Assembly: GCA_023458755.1 (NCBI GenBank) | Contig: JAEWYE010000076.1 | Coordinates: forward strand, 124,001 to 188,000 | Reading direction: 5' to 3' | From: Bacillota bacterium | GTDB lineage: Bacteria > Bacillota > Clostridia > Oscillospirales > Acutalibacteraceae | Length of the DNA stretch: 64,000 nt | Shown: positions 40,937 to 50,137 of the stretch, in pieces | Numbering within the stretch: position 1 is the first letter of the stretch | Layout of the letters: each line of letters starts with the position of its first letter | Notes under the pieces: model-generated | Databases searched by the model: none | What the model was told of the DNA's origin: nothing | The model's input: the letters and a program-made list of their open reading frames with translations, nothing else | Translations under genes and position numbers: made by a program

Positions 40937-41890
40937 TTATTCATCATCCTTGCGAAGATTGAAGCCGAGTGAAGCCATCTTCCAGATAACTTCCTCGAGA
41001 GATTTTCGTCCTAAGTTGCGAACCTTCATCATATCGTCTTCCGACTTATTGATGAGATCCTCAACTGTGTTGATACCAGCACGTTTCAGGCAGTTGAAGG
41101 AGCGAACCGAAAGATCCAGCTCTTCAATCGTCATCTCAAGAACCTTTTCCTTGCCCTTGTCATCCTTCTCGACCATAATCTCAGTGTTGCTGCCTTTGTC
41201 AGACAGATCAGCAAAAAGATTTAAATGCTCGGTAAGAATTCTGGCAGCCAAAGAAACTGCTTCCTGCGCACTGATAATTCCGTTTGTCCACACTTCAAGG
41301 GTCAGCTTATCGTAATCGATGCTTTGACCGACGCGTGTGTTTTCTACGTTAAAGTTTACCTTGAGAACTGGAGTGTATATAGAATCAACAGGGAGTTCAC
41401 CAATGACACCGGCGCTCATGTTAGCCTTGTTACGCTCCGCGGAAATGTATCCACGGCCCTTATCCAAGGTTAATTCCATATACAATTTTGCTCCCTCACC
41501 CAGAGTTGCGATATGCATTTCCGGATTCAGGATTTCGACCTCACTGTCGCACTTAATGGAATCAGCCGTCACGTCGCAAGGACCTTCGGCGCTGATTTCT
41601 ACTGTTTTCGGGCCATCGCAGTGAAGCTTCGCGATTAAACCCTTAATGTTAAGCACGATCTCGGTAACATCCTCTTTAACGCCGGGTATGGTAGAAAATT
41701 CGTGAACCACACCGTCAATCTTAATAGAGTTAACGGCTACACCTGGAAGTGAAGACATAAGCACACGCCTTAGGCTGTTGCCCAAGGTGGTACCGAATCC
41801 GCGTTCCAGCGGTTCTACAATAAATTTGCCATAAGTTCCGTCGTTAGACAAACCTTCGGTTTCTATTTTTGGCTTTTCGATCTCGATCAT
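40937..41890 (-). CDS. rpoA: DNA-directed RNA polymerase subunit alpha
   Basis: 317 residues. N-terminal dimerisation domain (IEIEKPKIETEG, GFGTTLGNSLRRVLMSSLPGVAV) and C-terminal alphaCTD that binds UP elements and regulators (LDLSVRSFNCLKRAGINTVEDL, NLGRKSLEEV). The ATG at 41890 has GGAGGAGG 8 nt upstream; the frame is open further upstream without conservation. Between rpsD and rplQ as usual. Confidence 0.98.
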   Translation of the reverse strand: MIEIEKPKIETEGLSNDGTYGKFIVEPLERGFGTTLGNSLRRVLMSSLPGVAVNSIKIDGVVHEFSTIPGVKEDVTEIVLNIKGLIAKLHCDGPKTVEISAEGPCDVTADSIKCDSEVEILNPEMHIATLGEGAKLYMELTLDKGRGYISAERNKANMSAGVIGELPVDSIYTPVLKVNFNVENTRVGQSIDYDKLTLEVWTNGIISAQEAVSLAARILTEHLNLFADLSDKGSNTEIMVEKDDKGKEKVLEMTIEELDLSVRSFNCLKRAGINTVEDLINKSEDDMMKVRNLGRKSLEEVIWKMASLGFNLRKDDE

Positions 41891-41961
41891 TAGTGAACCT
41901 CCTCCACACATAAGCAAATTGCTTTGCCATCATGTACATTATGCCTGAAAAACGAGTGGCA

Positions 41962-42588
41962 TTACTTGGAGTACAACTCAACGATGAGAGTCTCATCGAC
42001 TGCAAGATCAATATCCTCGCGGGTCGGTACAGCGATAACCTTGCCTTCGAAAGCTTCACGGTTAAGGTCAAGCCACTTTACTACAGGACGTGCGGAGTTC
42101 GCTTCGAGCACAGCCTTGAATTTTTCGCTTGAGCGGCTTTTTTCTTTGATTGCGATAACATCTCCGACCTTTACAAGGAAGGACGGGATATCCACTTTTT
42201 TGCCATTTACGGTAAAATGGCTGTGAACAACAAGCTGACGAGCTTCCGCACGGGAGCTTCCCCAGCCAAGACGGTAAACAACGTTATCAAGACGGCTCTC
42301 TAAGATGAAGAGCAGTTCATCACCGGTTTTACCTTCTTTATTTGTAGCCATTTCATAGTAGTTCCTGAACTGTGTTTCAAGAACACCGTAATAACGTCTT
42401 GTCATTTGCTTTGCACGCAACTGCAAGCCGTATTCAGAAGTCTTATGGCGTCCTTGGCCATGCTGGCCGGGAGCATAAGCTCTGCGGGTAATCGCACATT
42501 TATCTGTATAGCATCTTTGGCCTTTTAAGAACAGCTTTTGGCCTTCGCGGCGGCAAAGTTTGCACACAGCATCTGTATATCTTGCCAT
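41962..42588 (-). CDS. rpsD: 30S ribosomal protein S4 (zinc-binding form)
   Basis: 208 residues. It is the cysteine-containing form: C9, C12, C26 and C31 in VCKLCRREGQ and RCYTDKC form a zinc site. S4 RNA-binding domain LDNVVYRLGWGSSRAEARQLVVHSHF follows. S4 is a primary 16S binder and often a translational repressor of the alpha operon. Confidence 0.97.
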   Translation of the reverse strand: MARYTDAVCKLCRREGQKLFLKGQRCYTDKCAITRRAYAPGQHGQGRHKTSEYGLQLRAKQMTRRYYGVLETQFRNYYEMATNKEGKTGDELLFILESRLDNVVYRLGWGSSRAEARQLVVHSHFTVNGKKVDIPSFLVKVGDVIAIKEKSRSSEKFKAVLEANSARPVVKWLDLNREAFEGKVIAVPTREDIDLAVDETLIVELYSK

Positions 42589-42621
42589 ATTGTGGTAGCA
42601 CCTCCTATAATCGGTTTTGTA

Positions 42622-43032
42622 CTAGACGCGTCTTCTCTTCGGAGGACGGCATCCGTTGTGGGGAATCGGGGTTACATCTTTAATCATGCTGACTTCAAGT
42701 CCTGCGCCCTGCAGTGCACGAATAGCGGCCTCACGGCCAGCTCCCGGTCCCTTAACATAAACTTCAACCGTTTTCATGCCGTGCTCCATCGCTGCCTTCG
42801 CTGCGGTTTCAGCTGCGGATTGTGCGGCAAAAGGGGTGGACTTTCTGGAGCCTCTGAATCCTAATTCACCGGAACTCGCCCAAGAAATTGCGTTACCCTG
42901 AGCATCCGTAATTGTAACAATCGTGTTATTAAAGGTGGACTGGATGTGAGCAGCTCCGCGATCAATATTCTTGCGCTCGCGGCGTCTGCGAACTGCGGTA
43001 GTTTTTTTATTACCGCCTTTTTGTGCTGCCAT
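42622..43032 (-). CDS. rpsK: 30S ribosomal protein S11
   Basis: 136 residues; HIQSTFNNTIVTITDAQGN, SSGELGFRGSRKSTPFAAQ and the C-terminal TPIPHNGCRPPKRRRV are diagnostic. Platform protein near the mRNA exit. 24 bp after rpsM. Confidence 0.97.
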   Translation of the reverse strand: MAAQKGGNKKTTAVRRRRERKNIDRGAAHIQSTFNNTIVTITDAQGNAISWASSGELGFRGSRKSTPFAAQSAAETAAKAAMEHGMKTVEVYVKGPGAGREAAIRALQGAGLEVSMIKDVTPIPHNGCRPPKRRRV

Positions 43033-43056
43033 CTTACTGAATCCCTCCTAACTCGC

Positions 43057-43425
43057 TTACTTCTTCTTGTTAGCCATTGTTTTTCTTGGGCCTTTGCGTG
43101 TACGCGCATTGGTTTTCGAACGCTGGCCTCTTACCGGCAAGCCCTTGCGGTGACGAATACCGCGATAGCAACCGATTTCAATCAGTCTCTTAATGTCAAA
43201 TGCGACGTCGCGGCGAAGGTCGCCTTCTACGCGGCAATTTTTATCAATATACTCTCTGAGTTTTGTCGCATCATCCTCTGTAAGATCTCTTACACGGATA
43301 TCCGGATCAACACCTGTTGCTGCACAAATGTCGCAGGCCGTTTTACGGCCGATACCATAAATGTAGCTAAGAGCAATCTCGATGCGCTTATCTCTTGGCA
43401 GATCAATACCTGCTATACGAGCCAT
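43057..43425 (-). CDS. rpsM: 30S ribosomal protein S13
   Basis: 122 residues: MARIAGIDLPRDKRIEIALSYIYGIG at the N-terminus (first bases quoted only in part) and GLPVRGQRSKTNARTRKGPRK at the C-terminus, the helix-two-turn-helix and tail that contact the subunit bridge and P-site tRNA. 35 bp after rpmJ. Confidence 0.97.
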   Translation of the reverse strand: MARIAGIDLPRDKRIEIALSYIYGIGRKTACDICAATGVDPDIRVRDLTEDDATKLREYIDKNCRVEGDLRRDVAFDIKRLIEIGCYRGIRHRKGLPVRGQRSKTNARTRKGPRKTMANKKK

Positions 43426-43460
43426 ACTGGTTGCACCTCCATGTTAATTGGTTTGCGCCA

Positions 43461-43574
43461 TCAGCCCTGGCGCTGCTTATGCTTCGGGTTTTCACAGATT
43501 ACCATGACTTTACCCTTGCGCTTAATGATTTTGCATTTTTCACAAATTTTCTTTACAGAAGGTCTTACTTTCAT
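43461..43574 (-). CDS. rpmJ: 50S ribosomal protein L36 (zinc-binding form)
   Basis: 37 residues. Zinc ligands C11, C14, C27 and H32 are present (MKVRPSVKKICEKCKIIKR). The ATG at 43574 has AGGAGG upstream; the longer frame to 43682 is not conserved. Confidence 0.96.
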   Translation of the reverse strand: MKVRPSVKKICEKCKIIKRKGKVMVICENPKHKQRQG

Positions 43575-43626
43575 TTGTGCGCCCTCCTTAGCGATAGCGA
43601 TGTGGTTTATTACGAATCGATTGCGA

Positions 43627-43845
43627 TTATTTGGAACGCCATGTGATACGTCCGCGGGTAAGGTCGTATGGTGATAATTCAACCGTAACCTTATCGCCCG
43701 GCAAAATGCGGATGAAGTTCATCCGAAGTTTACCCGAAATGTGCGCCAGTATCATGTGACCGTTTGGAAGCTCCACATTGAACATTGCGTTCGGAAGAGC
43801 CTCAGTGACTGTACCTTCAATTTCAATTACGTCCTGTTTTGACAT
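43627..43845 (-). CDS. infA: Translation initiation factor IF-1
   Basis: 72-residue OB-fold protein: MSKQDVIEIEGTVTEALPNA, ELPNGHMILAHISGKLRMNFIRILPGDKVTVE, ending LTRGRITWRSK. Binds the A site of the 30S subunit. AGGAGG upstream. Confidence 0.97.
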   Translation of the reverse strand: MSKQDVIEIEGTVTEALPNAMFNVELPNGHMILAHISGKLRMNFIRILPGDKVTVELSPYDLTRGRITWRSK

Positions 43846-43867
43846 AAATACCCTCCTCTTGTGGAAG

Positions 43868-44113
43868 TCAGCCCTGCATGCCGAAAGGCTTCAGGACATT
43901 GCGAATTTCACGATTGGTTTCCATTGAACTGTCCGGCAGAATCGTATTGGTTACGGCAAGATGCTTTTGTTTTTTGCGCTTTGGATGTTCAAGACTGCGC
44001 CGCCTGCCGTCACAAATGACAGCATAAGGTGCGCTGACTTCCAGCACGGTAAAAAATCCGCCCTTGTCGTGCCCCGCAATTGACCGAACAACAAGCCCTC
44101 TTACAAATTCCAT
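43868..44113 (-). CDS. KOW-domain RNA-binding protein
   Basis: 81 residues related to the L14e/L6e/L27e-like KOW proteins that Clostridia and some Bacilli carry between map and infA: FVRGLVVRSIAGHDKGGFFTVLEVSAPYAVICDGRRRSLEHPKRKK. Probably binds RNA or the ribosome; exact role unknown. Its start is 10 bp after the map stop. Confidence 0.88.
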   Translation of the reverse strand: MEFVRGLVVRSIAGHDKGGFFTVLEVSAPYAVICDGRRRSLEHPKRKKQKHLAVTNTILPDSSMETNREIRNVLKPFGMQG

Positions 44114-44123
44114 TGGTTACTCC

Positions 44124-44879
44124 TTAATCCGGCAATGTTAAAATAACAGGACCGTCTGCGGTAATCGCAACAGAATGTTCAAAGTGAGCGGACAGCTTTC
44201 CATCGGTTGTAACGGTGGTCCAGCCGTCTTTCAATGTTTTTACGGTATACACTCCGGCATTTACCATCGGTTCAATGGCAATTGTCATGCCCGGTAACAG
44301 ACGAACACCCCTTCCGGGTGTGCCGTAATTTGGTACGCTTGGATCTTCATGCATTTTCGCGCCTACTCCGTGGCCGACAAAATCCCGTACCACCGAGTAC
44401 CCGCGAGCTTCAACATACCGCTGAACCGCGCTGCCAACGTCGCCAAGCCGGTTGCCGGCTTTCGCGGCCTTGATGCCTTCATAAAGGCTTTCGCGCGTTG
44501 CATCCATGAGAGCCTGCGCTTCTGCGCTCACATCCCCGCACGGGAACGTAAACGCGTTATCGCCCACATATCCGTCATAAGTAGCGCCGATGTCAATACT
44601 GACAATGTCGCCGTTTTTAACGATCTGGCCCTTGCTCGGTATGCCATGGATGACTACATCATTAATGGAAATACAGGCGCTTGCCGGGAATCCGCCATAA
44701 CCGAGGAAAGTGGGAATGGCTCCCTGTTCCTCGATATAATGGCGGGCAATTCGATCGATTTCCCAAGTAGAAACACCGGGCTCGATCGATTCACCGGCCA
44801 GCTTTAACGCTCTCGCTGCAATTCTTCCCGCTGCCCGCATTGCTTCGAGCTCGCGGCTGGTTTTTAGCACGATCATCAT
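44124..44879 (-). CDS. map: Methionine aminopeptidase, type I
   Basis: Removes N-terminal Met from nascent proteins; 251 residues. Metal-binding residues lie in DIGATYDGYVGDNAFTF, GHGVGAKMHEDP, TIAIEPMV and SAHFEHSVAIT. The ATG at 44879 overlaps the adk stop by 4 bp (ATGA). Short form without N-terminal zinc-finger extension. Confidence 0.97.
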   Translation of the reverse strand: MMIVLKTSRELEAMRAAGRIAARALKLAGESIEPGVSTWEIDRIARHYIEEQGAIPTFLGYGGFPASACISINDVVIHGIPSKGQIVKNGDIVSIDIGATYDGYVGDNAFTFPCGDVSAEAQALMDATRESLYEGIKAAKAGNRLGDVGSAVQRYVEARGYSVVRDFVGHGVGAKMHEDPSVPNYGTPGRGVRLLPGMTIAIEPMVNAGVYTVKTLKDGWTTVTTDGKLSAHFEHSVAITADGPVILTLPD

Positions 44880-45511
44880 TCAGCCTCTAAAGCGGCAAGC
44901 GTTAGACGGGTTGTATCCGCCACTTCTTCTTGCCCATTTACGATACAGAGCTTGCCTTGCTTGGAATAGTAATCTTTTAGAGGTTCGGTCTGCTCGTGAT
45001 AAACGTTTAAGCGTTCCTTCACTGTATCCGGATGGTCATCCTTGCGCTGAACGAGGGTGCCGCCGCATTTGCCGCATTTGCCCTCAACTTCCGGCTTTTT
45101 GTAAAGCAGGTGGTAGCTGGCTCCGCAGCTCTCGCAGACACGGCGTCCGGACATACGCTCGACAATCTTATCGTCAGGAACTTCAATATCGATGACTTTG
45201 TCGATAACAATGCCCATTTTGTCCAGAGCCTCGGCTTGCGGGATTGTCCGCGGGAAGCCGTCCAGAATAAAACCGTTTTTACAGTCATCATTTGCTAAAC
45301 GGTCTTTGATGATGCCGATCACAACTTCATCCGGAACAAGCTTGCCGGAATCCATATAGGACTTTGCGCGAACTCCCATTTCAGTGCCGCTCTTCAGCGC
45401 TTCACGGATAATATTACCCGTAGAGATAGTTGGAATTGAAAGGCGCTCACAGATTACTTCTGCCTGTGTGCCTTTTCCGGCGCCTGGTGCGCCGAGAAGT
45501 ATGAGTTTCAT
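44876..45511 (-). CDS. adk: Adenylate kinase (zinc-binding lid form)
   Basis: 211 residues. P-loop GAPGAGKGT (7-15), NMP-binding STGNIIREAL, and a long LID with structural zinc ligands C126, C129, C146, C149. Balances AMP, ADP and ATP. The ATG at 45511 is preferred over an in-frame GTG at 45523, which lies within the ribosome-binding region. Confidence 0.97.
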   Translation of the reverse strand: MKLILLGAPGAGKGTQAEVICERLSIPTISTGNIIREALKSGTEMGVRAKSYMDSGKLVPDEVVIGIIKDRLANDDCKNGFILDGFPRTIPQAEALDKMGIVIDKVIDIEVPDDKIVERMSGRRVCESCGASYHLLYKKPEVEGKCGKCGGTLVQRKDDHPDTVKERLNVYHEQTEPLKDYYSKQGKLCIVNGQEEVADTTRLTLAALEAE

Positions 45512-45541
45512 ATTCCTCTTCACTCCTTTGTCGCCGACTTC

Positions 45542-46852
45542 TTAATCAAGAAATCCCTTGTAGTGGCGCATCATCATTTGCGACTCCATCTGCTTGACGG
45601 TTTCGAGCGCAACACCGACCAAAATGATGATGGATGTTCCGCCGATTGACATGCCGGCCATTCCGGTCGTCTGACCGTAAATGATTGGCAGCAGGGCGAT
45701 TGCCGCAAGGAATAACGCACCGATAAGAGTAATCTTGGAAAGAATTTTTGCAATAAAATCAGATGTTGGCTTACCCGGGCGAATGCCTGGAATCGTGCCG
45801 TTGCTCTGACGTAGATTATTGGCCATTTCAATCGGATTATACTGAATGGTCACATAGAAGTAAGCAAACAGGATGATCAAAATGAAATATAAAGTTGAAT
45901 ACAGCCACCCTGTGCTGGACAGGGATTCTGTAATCGTCTTCCAAACACCGGTTGGTTGAGTAAAAATCTCAATCGTGCTTGGAATGGAAAGGATCGAGCT
46001 TGCAAAAATGATTGGCATAACACCGGACATACCGATTTTAATCGGTATGTGGCTGCTCTGCCCGCCGTACATTTTTCTGCCGACAACACGTTTTGCATAT
46101 TGCACAGGAATACGGCGTTCTGCATCGTTCATGAAAACGATAACCCAGATGACCAAAAGGAAAATGATAATGAACAGCGGTACAAAGAAATAATATTTGC
46201 CGGATCCGGTAGGATCCGCATTTGCCATTCCAATATAGCTGCCCAGTCTGCTGAATGTATAAGGCAGTCTTGCGACAATGCCGGCAAACAGCAAAATGGA
46301 AATACCATTGCCAATGCCCTTTTGGTTGATTTGCTCGCCGAGCCACATCATCAACGCGGTACCGGCCGTAAACGCCATGATAATGACGATTGCCGCAAAT
46401 ACCTGGGACCATCCGCTGTTAAACAGTGTGACGCCCTTTTGATGCAGGAAGAAGAAATAAGCGGCACCCTGAATTAAACCAAGGATAACCGTGACATAGC
46501 GGGTAAGAGTGCCCAGCTTTTTGCGGCCCTCTTCGCCCTCTTTTGCCATTCTCTCCAGCGGAGGAATCGCTACTGTAAGCAGCTGCATAATGATGGAAGA
46601 ATTGATGTACGGGGTGACGGACATTGCAAACAAGGTTGCGTTTGCAAATGCACCGCCAGTGAGCATATCGATATACCCCAATGCCGTTCCGGAGTTGGAC
46701 ACACTCTGCATCAAAGACTTTAACGCGGTAACGTCAAGAAATGGTACAGGGATGACCGAACCGAAACGAAACACTATAATGATAAACAGTGTAAAAAGAA
46801 TCTTTTTACGAAGATCAGGAATATTCCAGGCATTCCGTATTGTCTTGAACAA
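45542..46852 (-). CDS. secY: Protein translocase subunit SecY
   Basis: 436-residue translocon channel with ten predicted helices. Typical segments: GSVIPVPF, TPYINSSIIMQLL, NPIEMANNLRQSNGTIPGIRPGKPT near the C-terminal third. Its start is 1 bp after the rplO stop. Part of the Sec export channel with SecE and SecG encoded elsewhere. Confidence 0.98.
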   Translation of the reverse strand: MFKTIRNAWNIPDLRKKILFTLFIIIVFRFGSVIPVPFLDVTALKSLMQSVSNSGTALGYIDMLTGGAFANATLFAMSVTPYINSSIIMQLLTVAIPPLERMAKEGEEGRKKLGTLTRYVTVILGLIQGAAYFFFLHQKGVTLFNSGWSQVFAAIVIIMAFTAGTALMMWLGEQINQKGIGNGISILLFAGIVARLPYTFSRLGSYIGMANADPTGSGKYYFFVPLFIIIFLLVIWVIVFMNDAERRIPVQYAKRVVGRKMYGGQSSHIPIKIGMSGVMPIIFASSILSIPSTIEIFTQPTGVWKTITESLSSTGWLYSTLYFILIILFAYFYVTIQYNPIEMANNLRQSNGTIPGIRPGKPTSDFIAKILSKITLIGALFLAAIALLPIIYGQTTGMAGMSIGGTSIIILVGVALETVKQMESQMMMRHYKGFLD

Positions 46853-46853
46853 T

Positions 46854-47294
46854 TCAGATCACCGTAGCCTTCCCACCTGCAGCCTCAATCTTCTGCTTTG
46901 CAGCCTCAGAAAAAGCTGTGACATTAACAGTTAGGCTCTTTGTCAAATTGCCGTTACCAAGGATTTTAATCCCGTCGCAGCACTTTTTAACAAGACCGGA
47001 ATCGATCAAAGCCTGTGTGTCAACTACTGCACCATTCTCGAAAACTTCGAGCGTACCCACATTGATTGTCACGATGTTCTTGGCAAATATATTGTTGAAT
47101 CCTCTTTTTGGAATACGTCTTTGCAAAGGCATTTGACCGCCTTCAAATCCCGGACGCATACCTCTGCCCGCTCTGGCTTTTTGACCCTTGTGGCCCTTGC
47201 CGGCAGTTTTACCTTGTCCTGAACCATGTCCTCTTCCAATACGCTTTGGTTCTTGTGTAGAACCCGGTATTGCAGTCAGTTCATGCAACTTCAT
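46854..47294 (-). CDS. rplO: 50S ribosomal protein L15
   Basis: 146 residues: MKLHELTAIPGSTQEPKRIGRGHGSGQGKTAGKGHKGQKAR (basic, glycine-rich N-terminus, quoted in parts), FEGGQMPLQRRIPKRGF. 18 bp after rpmD. Confidence 0.97.
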   Translation of the reverse strand: MKLHELTAIPGSTQEPKRIGRGHGSGQGKTAGKGHKGQKARAGRGMRPGFEGGQMPLQRRIPKRGFNNIFAKNIVTINVGTLEVFENGAVVDTQALIDSGLVKKCCDGIKILGNGNLTKSLTVNVTAFSEAAKQKIEAAGGKATVI

Positions 47295-47312
47295 TTACTC
47301 GCACCTCCTTGC

Positions 47313-47492
47313 TTACGCTTTGCTTACCTCGATGAGGTGGATTATCTTGGCCACCTTGCCATTGGTCTGTGCATTATCAGGCTGCGTGGTGCAGTCGCCG
47401 ACTTTTTTAAGACCAAGGGCCTGGGCGGTTGCAATCTGGTCCTTTTTGCTGCCGATAAGACTTTTTATCAGCTTAATTTGAAGCTGTGCCAT
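47313..47492 (-). CDS. rpmD: 50S ribosomal protein L30
   Basis: 59 residues: MAQLQIKLIKSLIGSKKDQI, ALGLKKVGD, typical bacterial short L30. The ATG at 47492 has GGGGG upstream; the open frame to 47585 is inside rpsE. Confidence 0.96.
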   Translation of the reverse strand: MAQLQIKLIKSLIGSKKDQIATAQALGLKKVGDCTTQPDNAQTNGKVAKIIHLIEVSKA

Positions 47493-47508
47493 ATTGCTAC
47501 CCCCTATA

Positions 47509-48006
47509 TTAAAGAATTTCTTTAACCGATTTGCCGCGGGTTTCCGCAACTTGCTCGGCTGTGCGCAAATTTGAAAGTCCTTCAAGTGTTGCGCGAACTA
47601 CGTTACATGGATTATTGGAACGCAAAGCTTTCGTTCTGATATCCTTGATGCCAACGGATTCAACAACTGCACGGACAGGGCCGCCGGCGATAACGCCGGT
47701 ACCAGGTGCAGCAGGCTTAAGCAGTACTCTGCCTGCGCCGTAAGCGCCGATGACTTCATGCGGGATTGTTGTGCCGCGCAGGGAAACCTTAATCAGATTT
47801 TTCTTTGCGTCTTCAATGCCCTTGCGGATTGAGTCCGGAACTTCACCCGCTTTTCCAATACCAAAACCAACTGTGCCATTACCGTCGCCAACTACTACAA
47901 GAGCAGCAAACTTAAAGATACGACCACCTTTTACGGTTTTGGATACGCGGTTGATAGCAACCACTTTTTCTTTGAGTTCTGTTGATGTTGCGTCAATTCT
48001 AGCCAA
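47509..48006 (-). CDS. rpsE: 30S ribosomal protein S5
   Basis: 165 residues: VVAINRVSKTVKGGRIFKFAALVVVGD (dsRBD-like half), GFGIGKAGEVPDSIRKGIEDAKKN, then the LLKPAAPGTGVIAGGPVRAV C-terminal half. Mutations here give spectinomycin resistance in other bacteria. Confidence 0.97.
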   Translation of the reverse strand: MARIDATSTELKEKVVAINRVSKTVKGGRIFKFAALVVVGDGNGTVGFGIGKAGEVPDSIRKGIEDAKKNLIKVSLRGTTIPHEVIGAYGAGRVLLKPAAPGTGVIAGGPVRAVVESVGIKDIRTKALRSNNPCNVVRATLEGLSNLRTAEQVAETRGKSVKEIL

Positions 48007-48021
48007 AAGTATTCCTCCTTC

Positions 48022-48381
48022 TTAGAACTTGAGGCCGCCCTCACGGGCGCCTTCGGCCAGCTCTTTGACGCGGCCGTGGAAAATATAGCCGCCGCGGTCA
48101 AAAACGACCTCGGTGATACCCTTTTCAGCGGCACGTTTGGCAATAAGCTCGCCAACTTTACGTGCGGCATCTTTGTTTCCGCCATTACCAGTGAAATCCT
48201 TGTCCAGTGTGGAAGCTGCTGCAAGAGTAACTCCCTTGACATCGTCGATAATCTGGGCGTAGATATTAGTGGTGGAGCGGAATACGTTTAGGCGAGGGCA
48301 CTCTGCTGTACCCGAAATTTTACCGCGCACCCTGCGATGACGGTTAAGTCTGGCTTTGTTTGTGTCAGCCTTATTCACCAT
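48022..48381 (-). CDS. rplR: 50S ribosomal protein L18
   Basis: 119 residues; RLNRHRRVRGKISGTAECPRLNVFRST and the C-terminal FDRGGYIFHGRVKELAEGAREGGL are diagnostic. Binds 5S rRNA. Confidence 0.97.
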   Translation of the reverse strand: MVNKADTNKARLNRHRRVRGKISGTAECPRLNVFRSTTNIYAQIIDDVKGVTLAAASTLDKDFTGNGGNKDAARKVGELIAKRAAEKGITEVVFDRGGYIFHGRVKELAEGAREGGLKF

Positions 48382-48401
48382 TAGTTATTCACTCCTTTTA
48401 A

Positions 48402-48950
48402 TTACTTCTTAGCGCCCTTACCGGCTTTGCCTTCCTTATGGCGGACAAATTCACCAACATAACGAATACCCTTGCCCTTATACGGCTCCGGCGGACGTTT
48501 TTCGCGTACTTCCGCGGCAAACTGACCAACCTGCTGCTTGTCGGGCCCTAAGATAACAATTTTGTTAGCCGTTGGGCATTCGATGGTAATGCCATCGACT
48601 TCCGGCACAATAACCTGATGAGAATAACCAAGATTCATCACTAAGTTTTTGGCCTGCTTCTGTACACGATAGCCTACACCGTTTACATCCAGCTCCTTTT
48701 TGAAGCCTTCTGTTACACCGACAACCATATTGTGGATGAGTGTACGGGTTAAGCCGTGCAAAGATTTGTTCAATTTTTCGTCGTCAGGACGGGCAACGAT
48801 GATTTCGCTGCCGTCTACAGAAACATTCATGTTTGGATGAAATTTCTGTGTAAGGGAACCCTTCGGTCCCTTCACTGTGATGACGTTGCCGTCAATATTT
48901 ACATTGACGCCAGCGGGAATATTTATGGGTTTTCTTCCAATTCGCGACAT
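48402..48950 (-). CDS. rplF: 50S ribosomal protein L6
   Basis: 182 residues with two L6 repeats: MSRIGRKPINIPAGVNV, VKGPKGSLTQKFH, and the KRPPEPYKGKGIRYVGE C-terminal signature. 15 bp after rpsH. Confidence 0.97.
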   Translation of the reverse strand: MSRIGRKPINIPAGVNVNIDGNVITVKGPKGSLTQKFHPNMNVSVDGSEIIVARPDDEKLNKSLHGLTRTLIHNMVVGVTEGFKKELDVNGVGYRVQKQAKNLVMNLGYSHQVIVPEVDGITIECPTANKIVILGPDKQQVGQFAAEVREKRPPEPYKGKGIRYVGEFVRHKEGKAGKGAKK

Positions 48951-48965
48951 AATTGCACCCCCTTG

Positions 48966-49364
48966 TTACCAGATAAATGCGAGAACTTCGCCGCCAATAT
49001 TCTCTTTGCGTGCCTGACGGTCTGTCATAACACCCTTAGAAGTAGAAATAATAGCGATACCAAGGCCTTTAATAACCTTTGGCAGTTCTTCGGCATTGGA
49101 ATAAATGCGTAAGCCTGGCTTGGAAACTCTGCGCAGGCCGTTGATGACTGGGGTTTTCCCCTCGCCATACTTGAGATTAACTTTAATAATACCCTGCTTG
49201 CCGTCCTCTACTACCGTAAAGTTCTTTACATAGCCCTCATCAACAAGAATTTGCACGATGGCCTTTTTCATGTTGGAAGCGGGAATGTCAACCGAATCAT
49301 GCTTTGCGGAATTCGCGTTGCGAATACGGGTGAGCAAATCGGCGATTGTATCTGTAATCTGCAT
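48966..49364 (-). CDS. rpsH: 30S ribosomal protein S8
   Basis: 132 residues: DTIADLLTRIRNANSAKHDSV, RVSKPGLRIYS, STSKGVMTDRQARKENIGGEVLAFIW. Primary 16S-binding protein and often the spc-operon translational repressor. Confidence 0.97.
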   Translation of the reverse strand: MQITDTIADLLTRIRNANSAKHDSVDIPASNMKKAIVQILVDEGYVKNFTVVEDGKQGIIKVNLKYGEGKTPVINGLRRVSKPGLRIYSNAEELPKVIKGLGIAIISTSKGVMTDRQARKENIGGEVLAFIW

Positions 49365-49387
49365 ACCGTTACCTCCTTTGCTAAGCT

Positions 49388-49573
49388 TTACCAGCTGGCC
49401 TTTTTTACGCCAGGAATTTCACCCTTGTGGGCAAGTTCCCTGAAGCATATGCGGCAAATTCCGAACTTGCGAAGATAGGCATGCGGCCTGCCACAGATTT
49501 TGCATCTGTTATACTCGCGAGAGGAGAATTTGGAACCTCTCTGCTGCTTGATCTTCATAGAAGTTTTGGCCAC
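49388..49573 (-). CDS. rpsN: 30S ribosomal protein S14, type Z (zinc-binding)
   Basis: 61 residues with zinc ligands C24, C27, C40, C43 (CKICGRPHAYLRKFGICRIC). The short zinc-containing paralogue normally used in Firmicutes. 12 bp after rplE. Confidence 0.97.
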   Translation of the reverse strand: MAKTSMKIKQQRGSKFSSREYNRCKICGRPHAYLRKFGICRICFRELAHKGEIPGVKKASW

Positions 49574-49585
49574 AATAATCCCTCC

Positions 49586-50125
49586 TTATTTCGCAAACGG
49601 GGCGCCCATGAGTGTTAACAGCTCGCGGGATTCCTCGTCGGTGTTTGCGGTCGTTACGAAACAAATATCCATTCCGCGGACCTTGTCGATTTTGTCGTAT
49701 TCAATTTCAGGGAAAATGAGCTGTTCTTTAATGCCCATATTGTAATTGCCGCGGCCATCAAAAGAGTTTGCGTTAATACCTCTGAAATCTCTTACGCGCG
49801 GGAGAGCGACATTGAAGAGTCTGTCGATGAACTCATACATTCTGTCGCCTCTGAGTGTTACTTTAACGCCGATATTCATGCCCGCACGGAGCTTGAAGTT
49901 CGCAACGGATTTTTTCGCCTTGCAGACCATCGGTTTTTGACCGGTGATTGTGGAAATGTCCGTTGTAATGGCGTCGATAGCCTTAGAATTGTCTTTCGCC
50001 TCGCCGGCACCAACATTAATGACAATTTTCTCAAGCTTTGGAATTTGCATCACGCTTTTATAAGAAAACTTCTTCATCAGTGCAGGAGCGACTTCTTGGT
50101 TGTAGTATTCCTTAAGTCTGGCCAT
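49586..50125 (-). CDS. rplE: 50S ribosomal protein L5
   Basis: 179 residues: MARLKEYYNQEVAPALMKKF, QIPKLEKIVINVGAGEA, RDFRGINANSFDGRGNYN. Binds 5S rRNA and the P-site tRNA region. Confidence 0.97.
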   Translation of the reverse strand: MARLKEYYNQEVAPALMKKFSYKSVMQIPKLEKIVINVGAGEAKDNSKAIDAITTDISTITGQKPMVCKAKKSVANFKLRAGMNIGVKVTLRGDRMYEFIDRLFNVALPRVRDFRGINANSFDGRGNYNMGIKEQLIFPEIEYDKIDKVRGMDICFVTTANTDEESRELLTLMGAPFAK

Positions 50126-50137
50126 GTTTTATCCTCC